Shown piece by piece: positions 40,701-49,763 of a stretch of 64,000 nucleotides of DNA. Location: assembly GCF_021018895.1 (NCBI RefSeq), contig NC_079375.1, positions 10,758,732-10,822,731 of the forward strand, written 5' to 3'. The DNA comes from Seriola aureovittata (taxonomy: Eukaryota; Chordata; Actinopteri; Carangiformes; Carangidae). Made by a program: the position numbers and the translations under genes. How positions within the stretch are numbered: the first letter of the stretch is position 1; every line of letters begins with the position of its first letter. A model generated the notes under the pieces. It worked only from the letters and a program-made list of their open reading frames with translations. It had not been told where the DNA came from and ran no database searches.

Positions 40701-42841
40701 CAATGGCCCCACACTTAACACCAGTATACAGTGTCTACTTTGCCCATTACCACCAGGAGTCTGTCAATGATGACTGTTACTATTTCAATTATTACAAAGG
40801 TGAGACTTCAACTCTGCATGACTCTCCAACTCTGCATGATTACATGTCACCTGCAAGGTTGGCATCACACTGACGGACGTACTAACACACCTACTTCGAC
40901 AGTGAAATTCATCAGCGGACATTTATCTGCGTAATGAGCAGCGGATGACAGCTTTGCACCAAAGTGTTGTGTCGCTCCAATGTTCAGAGTCATCGGGGGT
41001 AATTAAGATCAAATTAGTCTGGAAATGTTAAAGTTCATCACTCTCACAGAGGGGAGTTGCCAGAGTGTTGTTATTCTGGGGCAGTTTCTGATGAAGGGGT
41101 GAAGAGCAGAGACACACAGTGTGGCCCTCTGGGAGACGCCAGGTTCATTAGTATATAATGAAGTAAATGAGTCAGATTGGAAGGACAGGCAGGTAAAGCC
41201 TCACCAGGAGGAAGAACAGGTGTCAGTGTGTGTGTTAGATCATCATGATGACAATAACAGGGTGTAGTGTCACTGTGTCCGTGCACACCACAGATTTCAG
41301 TCATTCTCTGCATTTTCAGTCTTTTCAAAATAAGATAAAATAAGATAAAAAAAATAAATAGAACTTTAGTAATCCCACACAAAATTGAAGCAGTGTCACA
41401 CACTTGTTTTGTGTGCTTCGAATGTAATAACTACATTTTTAAGCTGCTTTCACAAGACAACCCCCAACTAGTGTACACTAGTCTAATTATTTGTTCTCTC
41501 TTTTGCTGACAGTGTAAATTCTGTGTGTGATCAGTAAAGTTTATCTGATCTTATATTAAACTCCCCCTCAACTCAAACTTGTTTTGTGTAATGAGTTCGA
41601 CTAATTATGATGAGCTCAATAATTTTTGCATACTCAAATAAAAAGTATAGATAATAAAAGTTATTAAAAAAGTATTATGAACGAAATTTACTCAAAGTAC
41701 ATGTTCATCATAAAATTGTGTCCTGTGACTGTTACAATAAATTACATTGTTGAAAGTGACGTATCAATGTGTAAGCAGCATTTTACTGTTGTGGCTGTTT
41801 GAACTGATTTTATATTTAAGTGGTTCCCAACCTCGGGGTCGAGCCCCTCCAAAGGGTCACAAGATGAATCTGAGAAGTCATGAGATGATTAATGGGAGTA
41901 TAAGTTCTGACACATATTTAGGCAAATTTGTCAGACTTTTCTCTGATCTTTACTTTTTCGGGCCTGGAATTGTTATTTAAATTAAACCATGTGAGAAGTT
42001 TAGTGTAGAAATGTCTTTTTGGTGGAACTGCTAAGAACTCATAGACGTCTGAAAGATGACAAGAGGCACAGGCGCTGATTTTTTTTTTTTTTTTTTTTTT
42101 GTCAGAGGACACAAGCCAAAAACATTAGGAACTATTGGTTTTAGTTTTAACAAAGTGTTGTATTTGATAAACGTATCATATGTAAAATTTTAATCTGAAA
42201 AGATAGTAGAGTAACAGACTCTCCTGTGTTTGCTATGTGTTTAGGTAGTGTGTCCCCTTGGAGTTGCTGTAAGGCTGTTGTAAAGTGGCTGCTGGGGGAT
42301 GGTCACACATGTAGTGAAGAAATAAAAAGGAGTGTGGCTGCTGTTCATCGTACTCCGTTTCCATGCCCTGTTCATTATTTTACTACTAAGTACACACAGT
42401 TAGAACCCAAGACGCTTGGTTACACTAGTTTTGTTCAAGACTCATGGCCTAAAAGTCTTGACTGCATTTAGTCCACTGTCAGCCATTCATGTCTTGAAGT
42501 CACATGAAGGTTTATGTGGTCATCTATGGCCTTAATGTCTCCTGCATGTGCTCAGGCATCAGAGTCATCACACGAATTAAGCTAAAAACCATGAAATGTC
42601 CATCCACAAAACAAGAAAACCGATTAAATCTTAAGAAAAGTCCTACAGAAAGTTTAAGCTCCATCATTTGCTTCCATGGGTGTCTAGAATCTGCTTCTTT
42701 TAGTTTCATCTCTTAAATTTTACTTTGCTCCCCAGTTCTGTTTTTTTTCTTTTTTTTTTAGTTTAACCCACATTCCCATCTATTAAAAACCTCTGGCAGT
42801 GTTTCACAGTTATTTCTCAAAGTGTGTGTTTATGTGCAGCA

Positions 42842-42875
<34 letters not shown>

Positions 42876-43890
42876 TGCAGCAGCATCAAACACGAACCCA
42901 CCGCTGTGGTCGGTCTGGTTTTGCGCCTCGCTCCTCCTCGTCTGGCTACAAATCTCCCGAGCCCTCAGGTGCTCGGAGATGATGGCGCAGTCCGGATGAA
43001 TTGCTTCAGCCTGGAAATAACGAGACAACTAAGTTATCTACAGCTCCACACGCAGAGACACACGCACCACAAGCCGATGCTCTTCTTCGCCTGCAGCTTG
43101 GACGAGTTTGTGATGCGTTAAGTGGGCACAGCCATGGTGCACATAGCATGAGCATGCAAACAAACAAACACCAACAACAACAGACACACCTCGGGAGGAC
43201 AGACACTTTATTTTCTGGTCACTTCTTCAGATGTATTTTTCAACATGTGTTCCCTTTAGTCACAAAACCGTCTCGGATTATGTTTGAATTTTAGGGAAAA
43301 AAATGATAAAAGTCGAAAATAAATAAAGAGTTTTTAAATTTCCCTGCAAATGCAAGCTTTTTAAGTTGATTTAAGTTGATATTTGGTGCTAGAAACTAAT
43401 AATCTGTTTTGCAAATTAATCCTCAGATCTTGCAGACTGAGGAACAACATCTGGACCCTCATTTTTTAAAATAAGATTTCTCATCCATATTTTCCCTCCG
43501 GTCTCTGTCTGAGTGACAGACGGGTGGCGGTGATGGATGCAGTTCGTGAGGCCTGATCGTCCGCTAATTAGCACCGGCAGCTTAATGAGGACATTTGTTG
43601 GCCAAGTGTAGCGTGTGCTCCAAAGAGCCAGAGAAGGGCACGCGATAATAACGGTAATAGCATTGCAATAAAGATGTAATTAGGGTGTAATTAAGTAGAC
43701 CGGTTCCTAATTAGAGTGTTTTGCAGCAGGGAGAAAAAAAGAAGAAGTGGACAACTTTTGAGGCACTTTGAGCTGCTTTTTAAGGAATCAACACGCTACT
43801 CACCGCAGGCCTGTACCACAGAAGAAGATAAAGGATGAGGAGTATGAATTTCTGCTGTCGTCCCGGCAGCTTCTCACAATACATTTCCAT
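12974..43890 (-). CDS. ghrhr: growth-hormone-releasing-hormone receptor, complete
   Basis: Class B GPCR of the pituitary GH axis (Gs/cAMP). Thirteen coding exons, - strand: 43804-43890, 42902-43010, 31922-32029, 28977-29077, 28373-28470, 27079-27211, 26203-26356, 21458-21518, 21192-21261, 20027-20121, 17030-17159, 13577-13618, 12974-13120. They total 1335 nt and translate in one frame to 444 residues (human GHRHR 423). Lengths of 98, 133, 154, 61, 70, 130 and 42 nt for the TM exons are the typical secretin-receptor pattern. Signal peptide 1-29; extracellular domain with HPDC, EIC, DEIRCW, NVSC, RNCT and EAC; sequons NQT, NVS and NCT; TM1-TM7 from about residue 140 to 396. TM6 [18 protein letters not shown] and FLPENTG favour GHRHR over VIP or PAC1 receptors. 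A GHRHR-like paralogue (PRP receptor) is the main alternative. Confidence 0.9.
13577..13618 (-). CDS. ghrhr: ghrhr exon 12: TM7
   Basis: 42 nt, [14 protein letters not shown], between GTTGTAG and GAG|GTAGGT. Confidence 0.95.
13640..17029. other. ghrhr intron 11 with mobile DNA
   Basis: Contains the decayed hAT copy (about 13.96-15.80 kb). From about 15.84 to 16.73 kb it holds further interspersed sequence, with ATCGATTCC/AATCGAAAATCCC words at one side and CAGGTATCGTTAAGGGAATC followed by AATTCCCATCCTTG at the other, resembling a second DNA element. No genuine gene of the host seen. Confidence 0.5.
13961..15800 (+). pseudogene. decayed hAT transposase (ZMYM1-like)
   Basis: From 14,316 the + strand reads [18 protein letters not shown], then after a frame change [15 protein letters not shown] and [20 protein letters not shown] with SKEH, the TTF/MYM-type zinc-finger opening of hAT transposases of the ZMYM1-like group. 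Further on are [31 protein letters not shown], then [18 protein letters not shown] and finally [20 protein letters not shown] near the hAT dimerisation end. The central catalytic part is missing and the frame breaks at least three times. The outer ends are set loosely by GCACCTGCGCCCCTTAG at about 13,963 and CTGGCGCCGGG at about 15,779. Confidence 0.65.
17030..17159 (-). CDS. ghrhr: ghrhr exon 11: TM6
   Basis: 130 nt, [20 protein letters not shown] then [20 protein letters not shown] and SFQ. Same length and phase as the adcyap1r1 exon at 3461-3590. Confidence 0.96.
17160..20026. other. ghrhr intron 10
   Basis: About 2.9 kb of A/T-rich intron. At 19,746-19,770 are (TCAAA)n units followed by TTTATTTATAAAGCACATTT and AAAGTGCTGTACAAT, the 3' tail of a common fish LINE-type repeat that runs to about 19,930. 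Nothing else recognised. Confidence 0.5.
20027..20121 (-). CDS. ghrhr: ghrhr exon 10: TM5 and ICL3
   Basis: 95 nt, [20 protein letters not shown] then [18 protein letters not shown] is the conserved G-protein contact region. Ends with AT completed by G of exon 11. No hop-like cassette was recognised between exons 10 and 11. Confidence 0.93.
21192..21261 (-). CDS. ghrhr: ghrhr exon 9: ECL2 to TM5
   Basis: 70 nt, [20 protein letters not shown] then SLL. The CW pair (disulfide to TM3) and WWIIKGPI are family signatures. Donor CTG|GTGAGT. Confidence 0.93.
21458..21518 (-). CDS. ghrhr: ghrhr exon 8: TM4
   Basis: 61 nt, [20 protein letters not shown] with split Gly codons at both ends; acceptor GTTGTAG, donor GG|GTACGA. 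Too short for simple ORF detection. Its 61-nt length is the family norm. Confidence 0.92.
25491..25589. repeat. (TG)n/(TGCG) microsatellite
   Basis: About 99 bp of TG repeat with regular CG interruptions; CA-rich in the ghrhr transcript. Confidence 0.95.
25897..25990. repeat. (TG)47 microsatellite
   Basis: Uninterrupted 94-bp TG run, reading (CA)n in the ghrhr sense strand, about 210-305 nt downstream of the exon 7 donor. Confidence 0.95.
26096..26124. repeat. (AT)n microsatellite
   Basis: 29-bp AT run, 79 nt downstream of the ghrhr exon 7 donor in transcript sense. Confidence 0.9.
26203..26356 (-). CDS. ghrhr: ghrhr exon 7: TM3 to TM4
   Basis: 154 nt, [20 protein letters not shown] then [20 protein letters not shown] and [16 protein letters not shown] is the conserved TM3 activation motif. 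Confidence 0.95.
27079..27211 (-). CDS. ghrhr: ghrhr exon 6: TM2
   Basis: 133 nt, [20 protein letters not shown] then [20 protein letters not shown] and SMST. The C-RNYIH-NLF motif is the conserved TM2 start. LDHCSMST corresponds to human TDHCSFST. Confidence 0.94.
28110..28166. repeat. two adjacent perfect hairpins
   Basis: GACCAT(28110-28115)/ATGGTC(28124-28129) with an 8-nt loop, then CCATATAGGTTT (28133-28144)/AAACCTATATGG (28155-28166) with a 10-nt loop. Both arms are perfect. In ghrhr intron 5. Confidence 0.75.
28241..28342. repeat. (GT)n(GTGC)n compound microsatellite
   Basis: About 34 bp of GT then about 15 GTGC units and a short GT tail. It lies 31 nt downstream of the ghrhr exon 5 donor in transcript sense, where it reads CA/GCAC. 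Confidence 0.95.
28373..28470 (-). CDS. ghrhr: ghrhr exon 5: TM1
   Basis: 98 nt, [20 protein letters not shown] then [12 protein letters not shown] and a split Arg. The YTVGY motif begins TM1. Donor CAG|GTAAGA. Confidence 0.94.
28977..29077 (-). CDS. ghrhr: ghrhr exon 4: ligand-binding domain
   Basis: 101 nt, [20 protein letters not shown] then [13 protein letters not shown]. The R.CT..GWSE..PPY..AC block is diagnostic of the hormone-receptor domain. Confidence 0.94.
29169..29540. repeat. interspersed fish repeat
   Basis: Begins GGACCGGCCTACCAGACACA with GGCCCATGGGCC, then imperfect ACAAAATGACCAAAA tandem units. I recognise this as a common fish repeat type but cannot name the family. It explains the 89-codon - strand ORF there. 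Confidence 0.45.
31668..31710. repeat. (TA)n microsatellite
   Basis: 43-bp TA run in ghrhr intron 3; source of YIYI-type chance ORFs. Confidence 0.9.
31922..32029 (-). CDS. ghrhr: ghrhr exon 3: ligand-binding domain
   Basis: 108 nt, [20 protein letters not shown] then [16 protein letters not shown]. Contains the family D..RCW motif and paired cysteines. Joins in phase to exons 2 and 4 through split Gly codons. Confidence 0.92.
42079..42100. repeat. poly-T run
   Basis: 22 T residues inside the TGGTTCCCAACC-type element. Confidence 0.9.
42851..42883. repeat. CAG/CTG trinucleotide repeat
   Basis: Eight CAG, one CTG, two CAG on the + strand, i.e. mainly (CUG)n in the ghrhr transcript. It starts 17 nt downstream of the exon 2 donor. 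Any reading through it gives poly-Ala or poly-Ser chance ORFs. Confidence 0.95.
42902..43010 (-). CDS. ghrhr: ghrhr exon 2: start of ligand-binding domain
   Basis: 109 nt encoding [20 protein letters not shown] followed by [16 protein letters not shown] plus one base. The HPxC...C pattern is the N-terminal helix and first cysteines of the class B extracellular domain (human HPEC). Acceptor TTATTTCCAG, donor G|GTGGGT. NQT is a potential N-glycosylation site. Confidence 0.88.
43563..43713. promoter_or_regulatory. TAATTA homeodomain-site cluster in ghrhr intron 1
   Basis: Four TAATTA cores in 150 bp: 43,565-43,570 (within the palindrome GCTAATTAGC), 43,677-43,682, 43,688-43,693 (11 bp apart, about one helical turn) and 43,708-43,713. 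The stretch 43.5-43.72 kb is less A/T-simple than its surroundings. TAATTA is the core for paired-like and LIM homeodomain factors, some of which drive pituitary genes. Enhancer function is inference. Confidence 0.4.
43804..43890 (-). CDS. ghrhr: ghrhr exon 1: signal peptide
   Basis: Encodes [13 protein letters not shown] then the hydrophobic stretch [16 protein letters not shown]; donor GCG|GTGAGT. In-frame ATGs also exist at 43,884, 43,920 and 43,974. The 43,890 start gives the most ordinary signal peptide and puts the likely cleavage just before the mature AEAIHPDC sequence. Confidence 0.75.
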
Positions 43891-44129
43891 TGTCTTATCT
43901 GTCTTCGTTATGTCCCTCATCGGATGGTGACACGAGCGCAGATCCGGGTTATTTGTTCCTCTGTGCTTCCTCAAGGTTGGTGTCTTCTTTGTAGCCTCAC
44001 TATGAAAATGTAGCTACTCTGCCATCCTAAAATAGATGAATCCCCATTTCTCCCTGCGAGCTGCAAACTGCAAACTTGCGGGAGAGGATGACTGGTGCTG
44101 TCGTGCTGCTGCCCCCCTACCCCCTCCCC

Positions 44130-44130
<1 letters not shown>

Positions 44131-44168
<38 letters not shown>

Positions 44169-44187
44169 AAATCAGGTGAATGAATAT
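44131..44187. promoter_or_regulatory. ghrhr upstream region: (TC)n and Pit-1-like site
   Basis: (TC)17 at 44,131-44,164 and ATGAATAT at 44,180-44,187, about 290 bp upstream of the ghrhr start codon. ATGNATA is the POU1F1 (Pit-1) core, and mammalian GHRHR depends on POU1F1. No TATA box was pinned down, and a single 8-mer is weak evidence. Confidence 0.3.
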
Positions 44188-47100
44188 CTCCATTCAGAGA
44201 GATGGCGGTGGGGATGCGTGATGAAACAAAGCGCCAGTGGCCTAATTTCACGTCACAAAATCTATTTTGTAAATATTAATGACTGTATAGGCTTCAAACA
44301 GAACCTGTATTTGCATACAAAATATTGTTCATTGTCAAGGTGGATTCCCAACTCCCAAGGGTGGAAGAATTATTCAGAAGAAGTAAAAGTTACCACAGTG
44401 TAGAAATACTCTGCTTATACTGTTCTATATATTATTGTTATTATTATTATTATTATTAATATATTTTTATGTTAATATACTACTTATACCATAATTAAAA
44501 GTAGTGTACTCATCATGAAGAATGGGTCTTTTAATTATTGATGCATGACTATGAAAGCATTGCAGCTGCTTTAAGTGGGGCTAATTTCAACCACTTAATA
44601 TATTGCTGGGTAACTTAATGTACATCAGGGTTTACTGTTGGTTATATGTTGCTTAAATATTTTGTCAGATATATGAAGTGTTGTGAAAAGTACAATATTT
44701 ACCTCTGAAATGTAGAGGAGTAGAAGTATAAAGAGGAATAAATGGAGATACTCTAGTGAAGCACGACACCCTTGAGTAAATTAACTTGAGTTAGCCCCAA
44801 GTTCACTGCTGCAGTTTGATGTGTTAATTTGCTCTGCAGAAGTACAATAACACTATTTCACTGAAACAATGGTTGATTACTCAATGAGTCAATCAACAAA
44901 AAAAGCCATCTATTTTCATAATAAATCATCATTTTGTCTTTTTTCAAGCCAAACATTTCATTGTTCAGGCATTTAAAATGTGATAAATGCTGCTTTTCTG
45001 GCCTTACATTATATTATTGTGGATTATGTTTTGTTTTTTGTGGCCATGGCTTGTAGAGGGATTCTTTGTCAAAGTCTAGTTTTAAGAGTTTTATTATGGT
45101 TGTTTATATTGTGGTCACATGATGAATATTCCTAACAAAGTGGTGCTTGATCAAATTACCACAAAATAACAACAGGGCGTAGCATTACCGGTTGTCTTGG
45201 ACTCAGTGGGAGCTTGGAGGTGACAGAGCCTATACACGTTAGTACATGCAGGTCAGTATGACTGAGTCTGGGTTTTCATTCATGATTTTCTTCATCGCCT
45301 TGAGGCCCTGTGTTGTAGAGTTCCCAGTGTCAACATTTTGTTTTAAAACTTTGATGATCTCAGTCTAAAAGTGCTCAGATGGTGAATATTCCCAATTTAA
45401 CTTGTGTTTAATCAAATTACCAAGCGGCAAAACTGGGACATTCCAGCATGCATTGCAAAAAAAGGGAGCAGAATGAAGGGGCACCGCTTCTCTTTTTATT
45501 CTGGGGCTTAACCTGACCTTAGTGTTCTTCTGTGATGGCAGTCTATCAAAAATAAAACAGAACTGCATAACTCTTCTCCACTACACCGCTCGCACTGCTG
45601 CTCGCACTGGTCAGGACATCACTGAAATAATAATGACAAAAAAACTATCTGGCAGCAAAGGTATGTGAAATACAAACAAAATGAAAGGAATCTAAATGAT
45701 TAGAAGCAAAGAGAGGTGACTTTTGACCACTGCACCTTTTCAAGTAAGTGATTTAAGAGTAATGATATAAATATGACTAACAGGACGCTCCAGCTGCTAA
45801 TGGATATTAATTTAATCGTACCATTCAGGAGTGGCTGCCACATTTCTGTAGCCATCAGTGTATGGTCTATTCTGATGCTTTAAATGTTTGTGGCATATTA
45901 TAATTAGATGTTTTTCTTTTCATTTTCCCAAGGAGGCACTCTGGGTATTCAGTAATGAGCTGTTGGAAGACACTGAGGACAGAGCATCCTGGAGGCTGAA
46001 TGGGACTGTGACCTGATGGACAGCTGTCTCTCCACAATGGACTGGAGGATAACTGTTTTTATATTCCCTCATCTGTTATTGTTTTGGTATTTTTGAGAAG
46101 TAATATATTGCCATTTTGCTCCACTGTCGGTGGTTTGTGGTTAGTAATTTACATAGGGGTAATTTCATGTGTGAATGTGAAACAGGGCAGTGCTAAAAAT
46201 AACCAAACGCCTCCCAACAGAATCGGTTCCTATAAGAACAAGAACACAGGATTCAACCTTCAGCTACTCATGGGGCGACTTTGGGATGGATTTACAGGAA
46301 CAATTTAGTTCAGGTGTAAAACAGCAGGAGACTAGGATTGTACGGTGTGAATGTGTGTCACTGTGGCTTAAAAATAATGAAAAACAAACCTGACATGTTA
46401 TCAGGTTCCAGTCGTCACTGTATTATCCTAAAAAACTGTTGCCCATTCACAAACACAGGTTAACAAAAGGTCTGCATGATACGACTGTCGCCTGCGGGCT
46501 AATGGCTTATTTTTCAAACATATTGGTTGTTTGCATTTAAGCAAGGCTTTGCATTGCCTGTTTGACCACTGGTTTCAATCTTGTGGAGCAGGGGGAGCCA
46601 TGATGCCGAAAACAGCCGAGGGTTTGATTCCCACAGCAACCGATGTATCAAAGTCAAGCATGTAGAGCAGATTGTACTGTAAGCACCTTTTTAATAAAAT
46701 GTGGGCTTAAAATGTCAAGACCACAGAAGTGAAGTTAGGAATAGCACAGGTCAGGTGAAGGCAGGGATTGATGGGGACAGATTATTTTCTTGATTAATGG
46801 ATTAATTGTTTTGTTTATAGAAATGTCAGCAAATTGAAAATTTGTGTTGAAATTTTGTCTGGTTGACCAATAATTCACTATATATTTTCTCTTAAATGGC
46901 AGATAGGACAAACCTTATTGTTACAAATTCTTAATGAGTTATTCTGTGTTGGGCTCTCTTTAAAATTAATTATTTATTAATTTTCTGTTGATAAACTAAT
47001 GGATTGACTAATTTTTCATCAATAACTGATTAAGGTAAAACTCAGTCCTTATACATTTGCTGCTTTTGGGATTTGTTTCTCCTGTATCTGTACACAGTAA

Positions 47101-49680
47101 TTTTGCACCTTGGGAGCCTTAAACAGAAACAAAATGACATCTTTTAACATTATGAATGTCGACACCCAGAGGTCTTTTAGTGAGGTATCATTGAACTGCA
47201 CAATGATGCCCTTGTTTACCGTCCCACACTGGTCTGTGATTGCTTTACATGATGAAAGACAAACAAAGGGGGAGAAAGCTGGTGAGTGTGGGTTTGTATT
47301 TGCTGATAGGTCGTCATTTATCATTTCCTGCATACAAAAAATATTCCCCCTATAGTGACCACAGCCTCCCAACTCAATTCAGCTCAGCTTTACTTAATGT
47401 ATATACTGAACATACAGCACAGAAGATCCGAAATACCTAACAGCACAGGGAGAAAAACGGCACAAGAGAAAGGAGACAGGTGTAAGAAAAACAAACATTA
47501 ACACCTGATTATTCTCATTTTGAGTGTGGTTTAATTTGGCATCACATTGGAGCGATTTAATTTCATTAAACTGAAAAGATGAATGACTCTTGAAGCTTAA
47601 TGTATACTATCCTAGTCATTCCAATTCAGTCTGCTCCGTGTTACTTCACCTGGATGTTGGACAAGGGTGTGGGTCTGGCTTTGTCTTTGGTGGAAACATT
47701 TTTTGACAGATGGCAAAGATAATATACACGCACATATGCACATAAAGAGCCAGACTCTGCAGAAACTTTACTTGTGTTTGCTGATATAACCTTTTCTCTT
47801 AATAATAATCTTGACATGATAGATTTTCAAGGATATGTTAAAAGAAAATAGATGCAGAAAACCCTGTGGGTAGTGTGCTAGCCTACCCAGTTAGAAACAG
47901 CAATCTGTTGTGAGCAATTTCCAAATCTCGCCTGAGATTCTGTAGCTCTGTCTTTTCAGTCCGTTGATTTGGGCAACACAATTCAATATGATGTACTGTA
48001 TCAATATAATATGACAAAGTGATGCTCAGTCTCATCTTTTTTTTTTAAACGTTTTCTTTTATTATCTTTCTCACCTGAGAGCCTGCAGCTCACCTGTCAG
48101 AGCTAAGTTGGAAAACAGTGGGGGCTCATAACAGGCCCCTGGCCCGGGGCGCGCTACATGGCCGGTCAGACTGGCTGTGTCTTATCCACAGTCTAAAAGC
48201 TCAGTATAGGCTTTATCAGTGCTATAGGATGAATATATGATGAAGGGGTTTGCTTAAATAGGAACATCACTCAGTTCTCAAATCTACATGTATTTTTCCT
48301 GAGGCCGAGACAAGGGTCAGGCGATACTTGTAAATGTGTGCCCTCTTTTCCTGAAACCCCAAAGCTAAAGCATTAACCATTAAATTTTGATGTGAGTGGA
48401 GTCTAAAATTTTGCCCTACTCTGAGTAAAAATGAACAGGACACTCAAGTTACTGAACCATAAAATGTGTTGTGTCATTTCTTGAAGCCAAATTATGTTTA
48501 GACCGAGGGTCATACCTGTTAGCATCGCTAGAAAATGAACTTTACTTGGTTTGACAACTCAGCTTAGCATGTTATGGCTCCACAAAGTGAGTTCCCCTAT
48601 CCACAGTCAATGGAGTACATGCAAATTTTATAACCAAAACACTTGAAGGTTTTCTCCCTTTTGAAAGTGCACAGACTGACTGAACTGTGTATTCGTCTAA
48701 TAAGTAGCATTCACCTTTGATGTTGAGTCAGAGGGGGCACCGCAGATGAATTATGGAAGTATAATATTGATATTAAAACCTCTTAAGCAATAAACACTAC
48801 AGAACAGAACCCAGTCGACACACCCTGCATCACTTAGATATGGGAAATAGTACATAATGCAAAAATCAAGAAATGCAATCACAAGTAATGTGAGTAACAA
48901 GAAATGAGGGCGGGAAAAGGCTCGGGGACGAATAAATCAACTAATCAGTGAAAGTAGTGTTGTTGAACTCCTTCCAGTAAGAACTAAGGTCAAAGAAGGA
49001 TGTTAGCATAAATCATAAACCATTTGTCTTGAAAAGCACAAGCCTTAGTTTTAATTTTTAAGAGTGAACAGCAAAGAATAGCTCTTTCACAATATAACTT
49101 GTTATCTTTCCTACTTTCCCTATTTACCTTTAGATAGAGAAAAGATTAAATCAAAGCTGTTAATGTTTGGTCATTCTGTGAGCAAGATGTCTGGCTACAT
49201 TTTGGATATGTAATGTCCTCATGGGTTAAAAACAAATCTCATAGACACTTCACTTCCATTCACAGATGATAAAGCTTTCCTTTTAACAGAAGGTTAGCTG
49301 AGGTCTGTCGTCTGGGAGCTCCTGTACATCCGTCACATGCGTGAAGCTGTCGCAGGTCAGAAGTAACTCAACAATCTCTGTTTCTCAGGAAAGATTTGAG
49401 AGCTCATGCTGCTCATTTTGAAATCTTTTTATTCCCTTTGAAATTTTTACATGGTACAAATAATTGTAAAAGCTCATTATCACTGCAGATTTTTTAAGTT
49501 TAGATTCCCCTGAGACAGTTCTCTGGAAGTGAAGAACAACTGTTAGACACCTCATTAAACTGAGATCTCTGAGACAAGAGGTTAAAAATATACACAAGGG
49601 TTAAGGTGTAGCTCATAATTGTGGCCTGTATGTATGTACAAGCAACGTGATTTACTGATTGACCTGGTGTTTCCCAACCA
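44188..49680. other. intergenic between ghrhr and eef1d
   Basis: Non-coding. (ATT)n at 44,431-44,458. Two diverged copies of a ~60-bp segment with GAATATTCC and ATCAAATTACCA at 45,121-45,178 and 45,377-45,437. A possible tRNA-derived SINE relic around 46,580-46,640 (GGTTTGATTCCC resembles a B box). A CAATTCAGCTCAGCTTTACTTA LINE-type tail at about 47.37 kb. No gene seen. Confidence 0.45.
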
Positions 49681-49763
49681 ACCAGGATGGCCGAGAGGTT
49701 AAGGCGTTGGACTTAAGATCCAATGGACAGTTGTCTTCGTGGGTTCGATCCCCACTCCTGGTA
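49681..49763 (+). tRNA. tRNA-Leu (anticodon TAA)
   Basis: 83-nt cloverleaf. Acceptor ACCAGGA/TCCTGGT with discriminator A. D stem GCC/GGC. Anticodon stem TTGGA/TCCAA around loop CTTAAGA, giving anticodon TAA. Long variable arm with GACA/TGTC as expected for Leu. T stem GTGGG/CCCAC with loop TTCGATC. A box and B box (GGTTCGATCC) are intact and no intron is present. It lacks a run of four or more T close downstream; the first is at about 49,966. No CCA is encoded, as usual in eukaryotes. Confidence 0.96.

Larger units (their letters stand above)
32030..42901. other. ghrhr intron 2 (10.9 kb)
   Basis: Largest intron. Holds at least five pieces of one dispersed repeat family (words GCCATGAAATT, ACAGACATTC, CAGAGGATGAATCCTAATGA, CTCTAGCGCCACCA-like) at about 33.22-33.93 (+), 35.82-35.97 (-), 36.76-36.93 (+), 38.51-38.64 (+) and 40.36-40.50 kb (-). 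It also has a GCTAACATCAACATGCTAA-type repeat at 40.13-40.32 kb, a TAAGATAAAATAAGATAAA LINE tail at about 41.33 kb, and a TGGTTCCCAACCTCGGGG element at 41.82-42.14 kb. No exon besides the ghrhr exons at its borders. Confidence 0.6.

Noticed and set aside
42799..42999. Poly-Ala / poly-Ser ORFs over the CAG repeat
   Set aside because: The only coding here is ghrhr exon 2 on the - strand; the repeat itself is intronic, past the donor at 42,901.
47049..47372. 107-codon - strand ORF between ghrhr and eef1d
   Set aside because: No motif, no splice or promoter context, composition like the neighbouring non-coding DNA.
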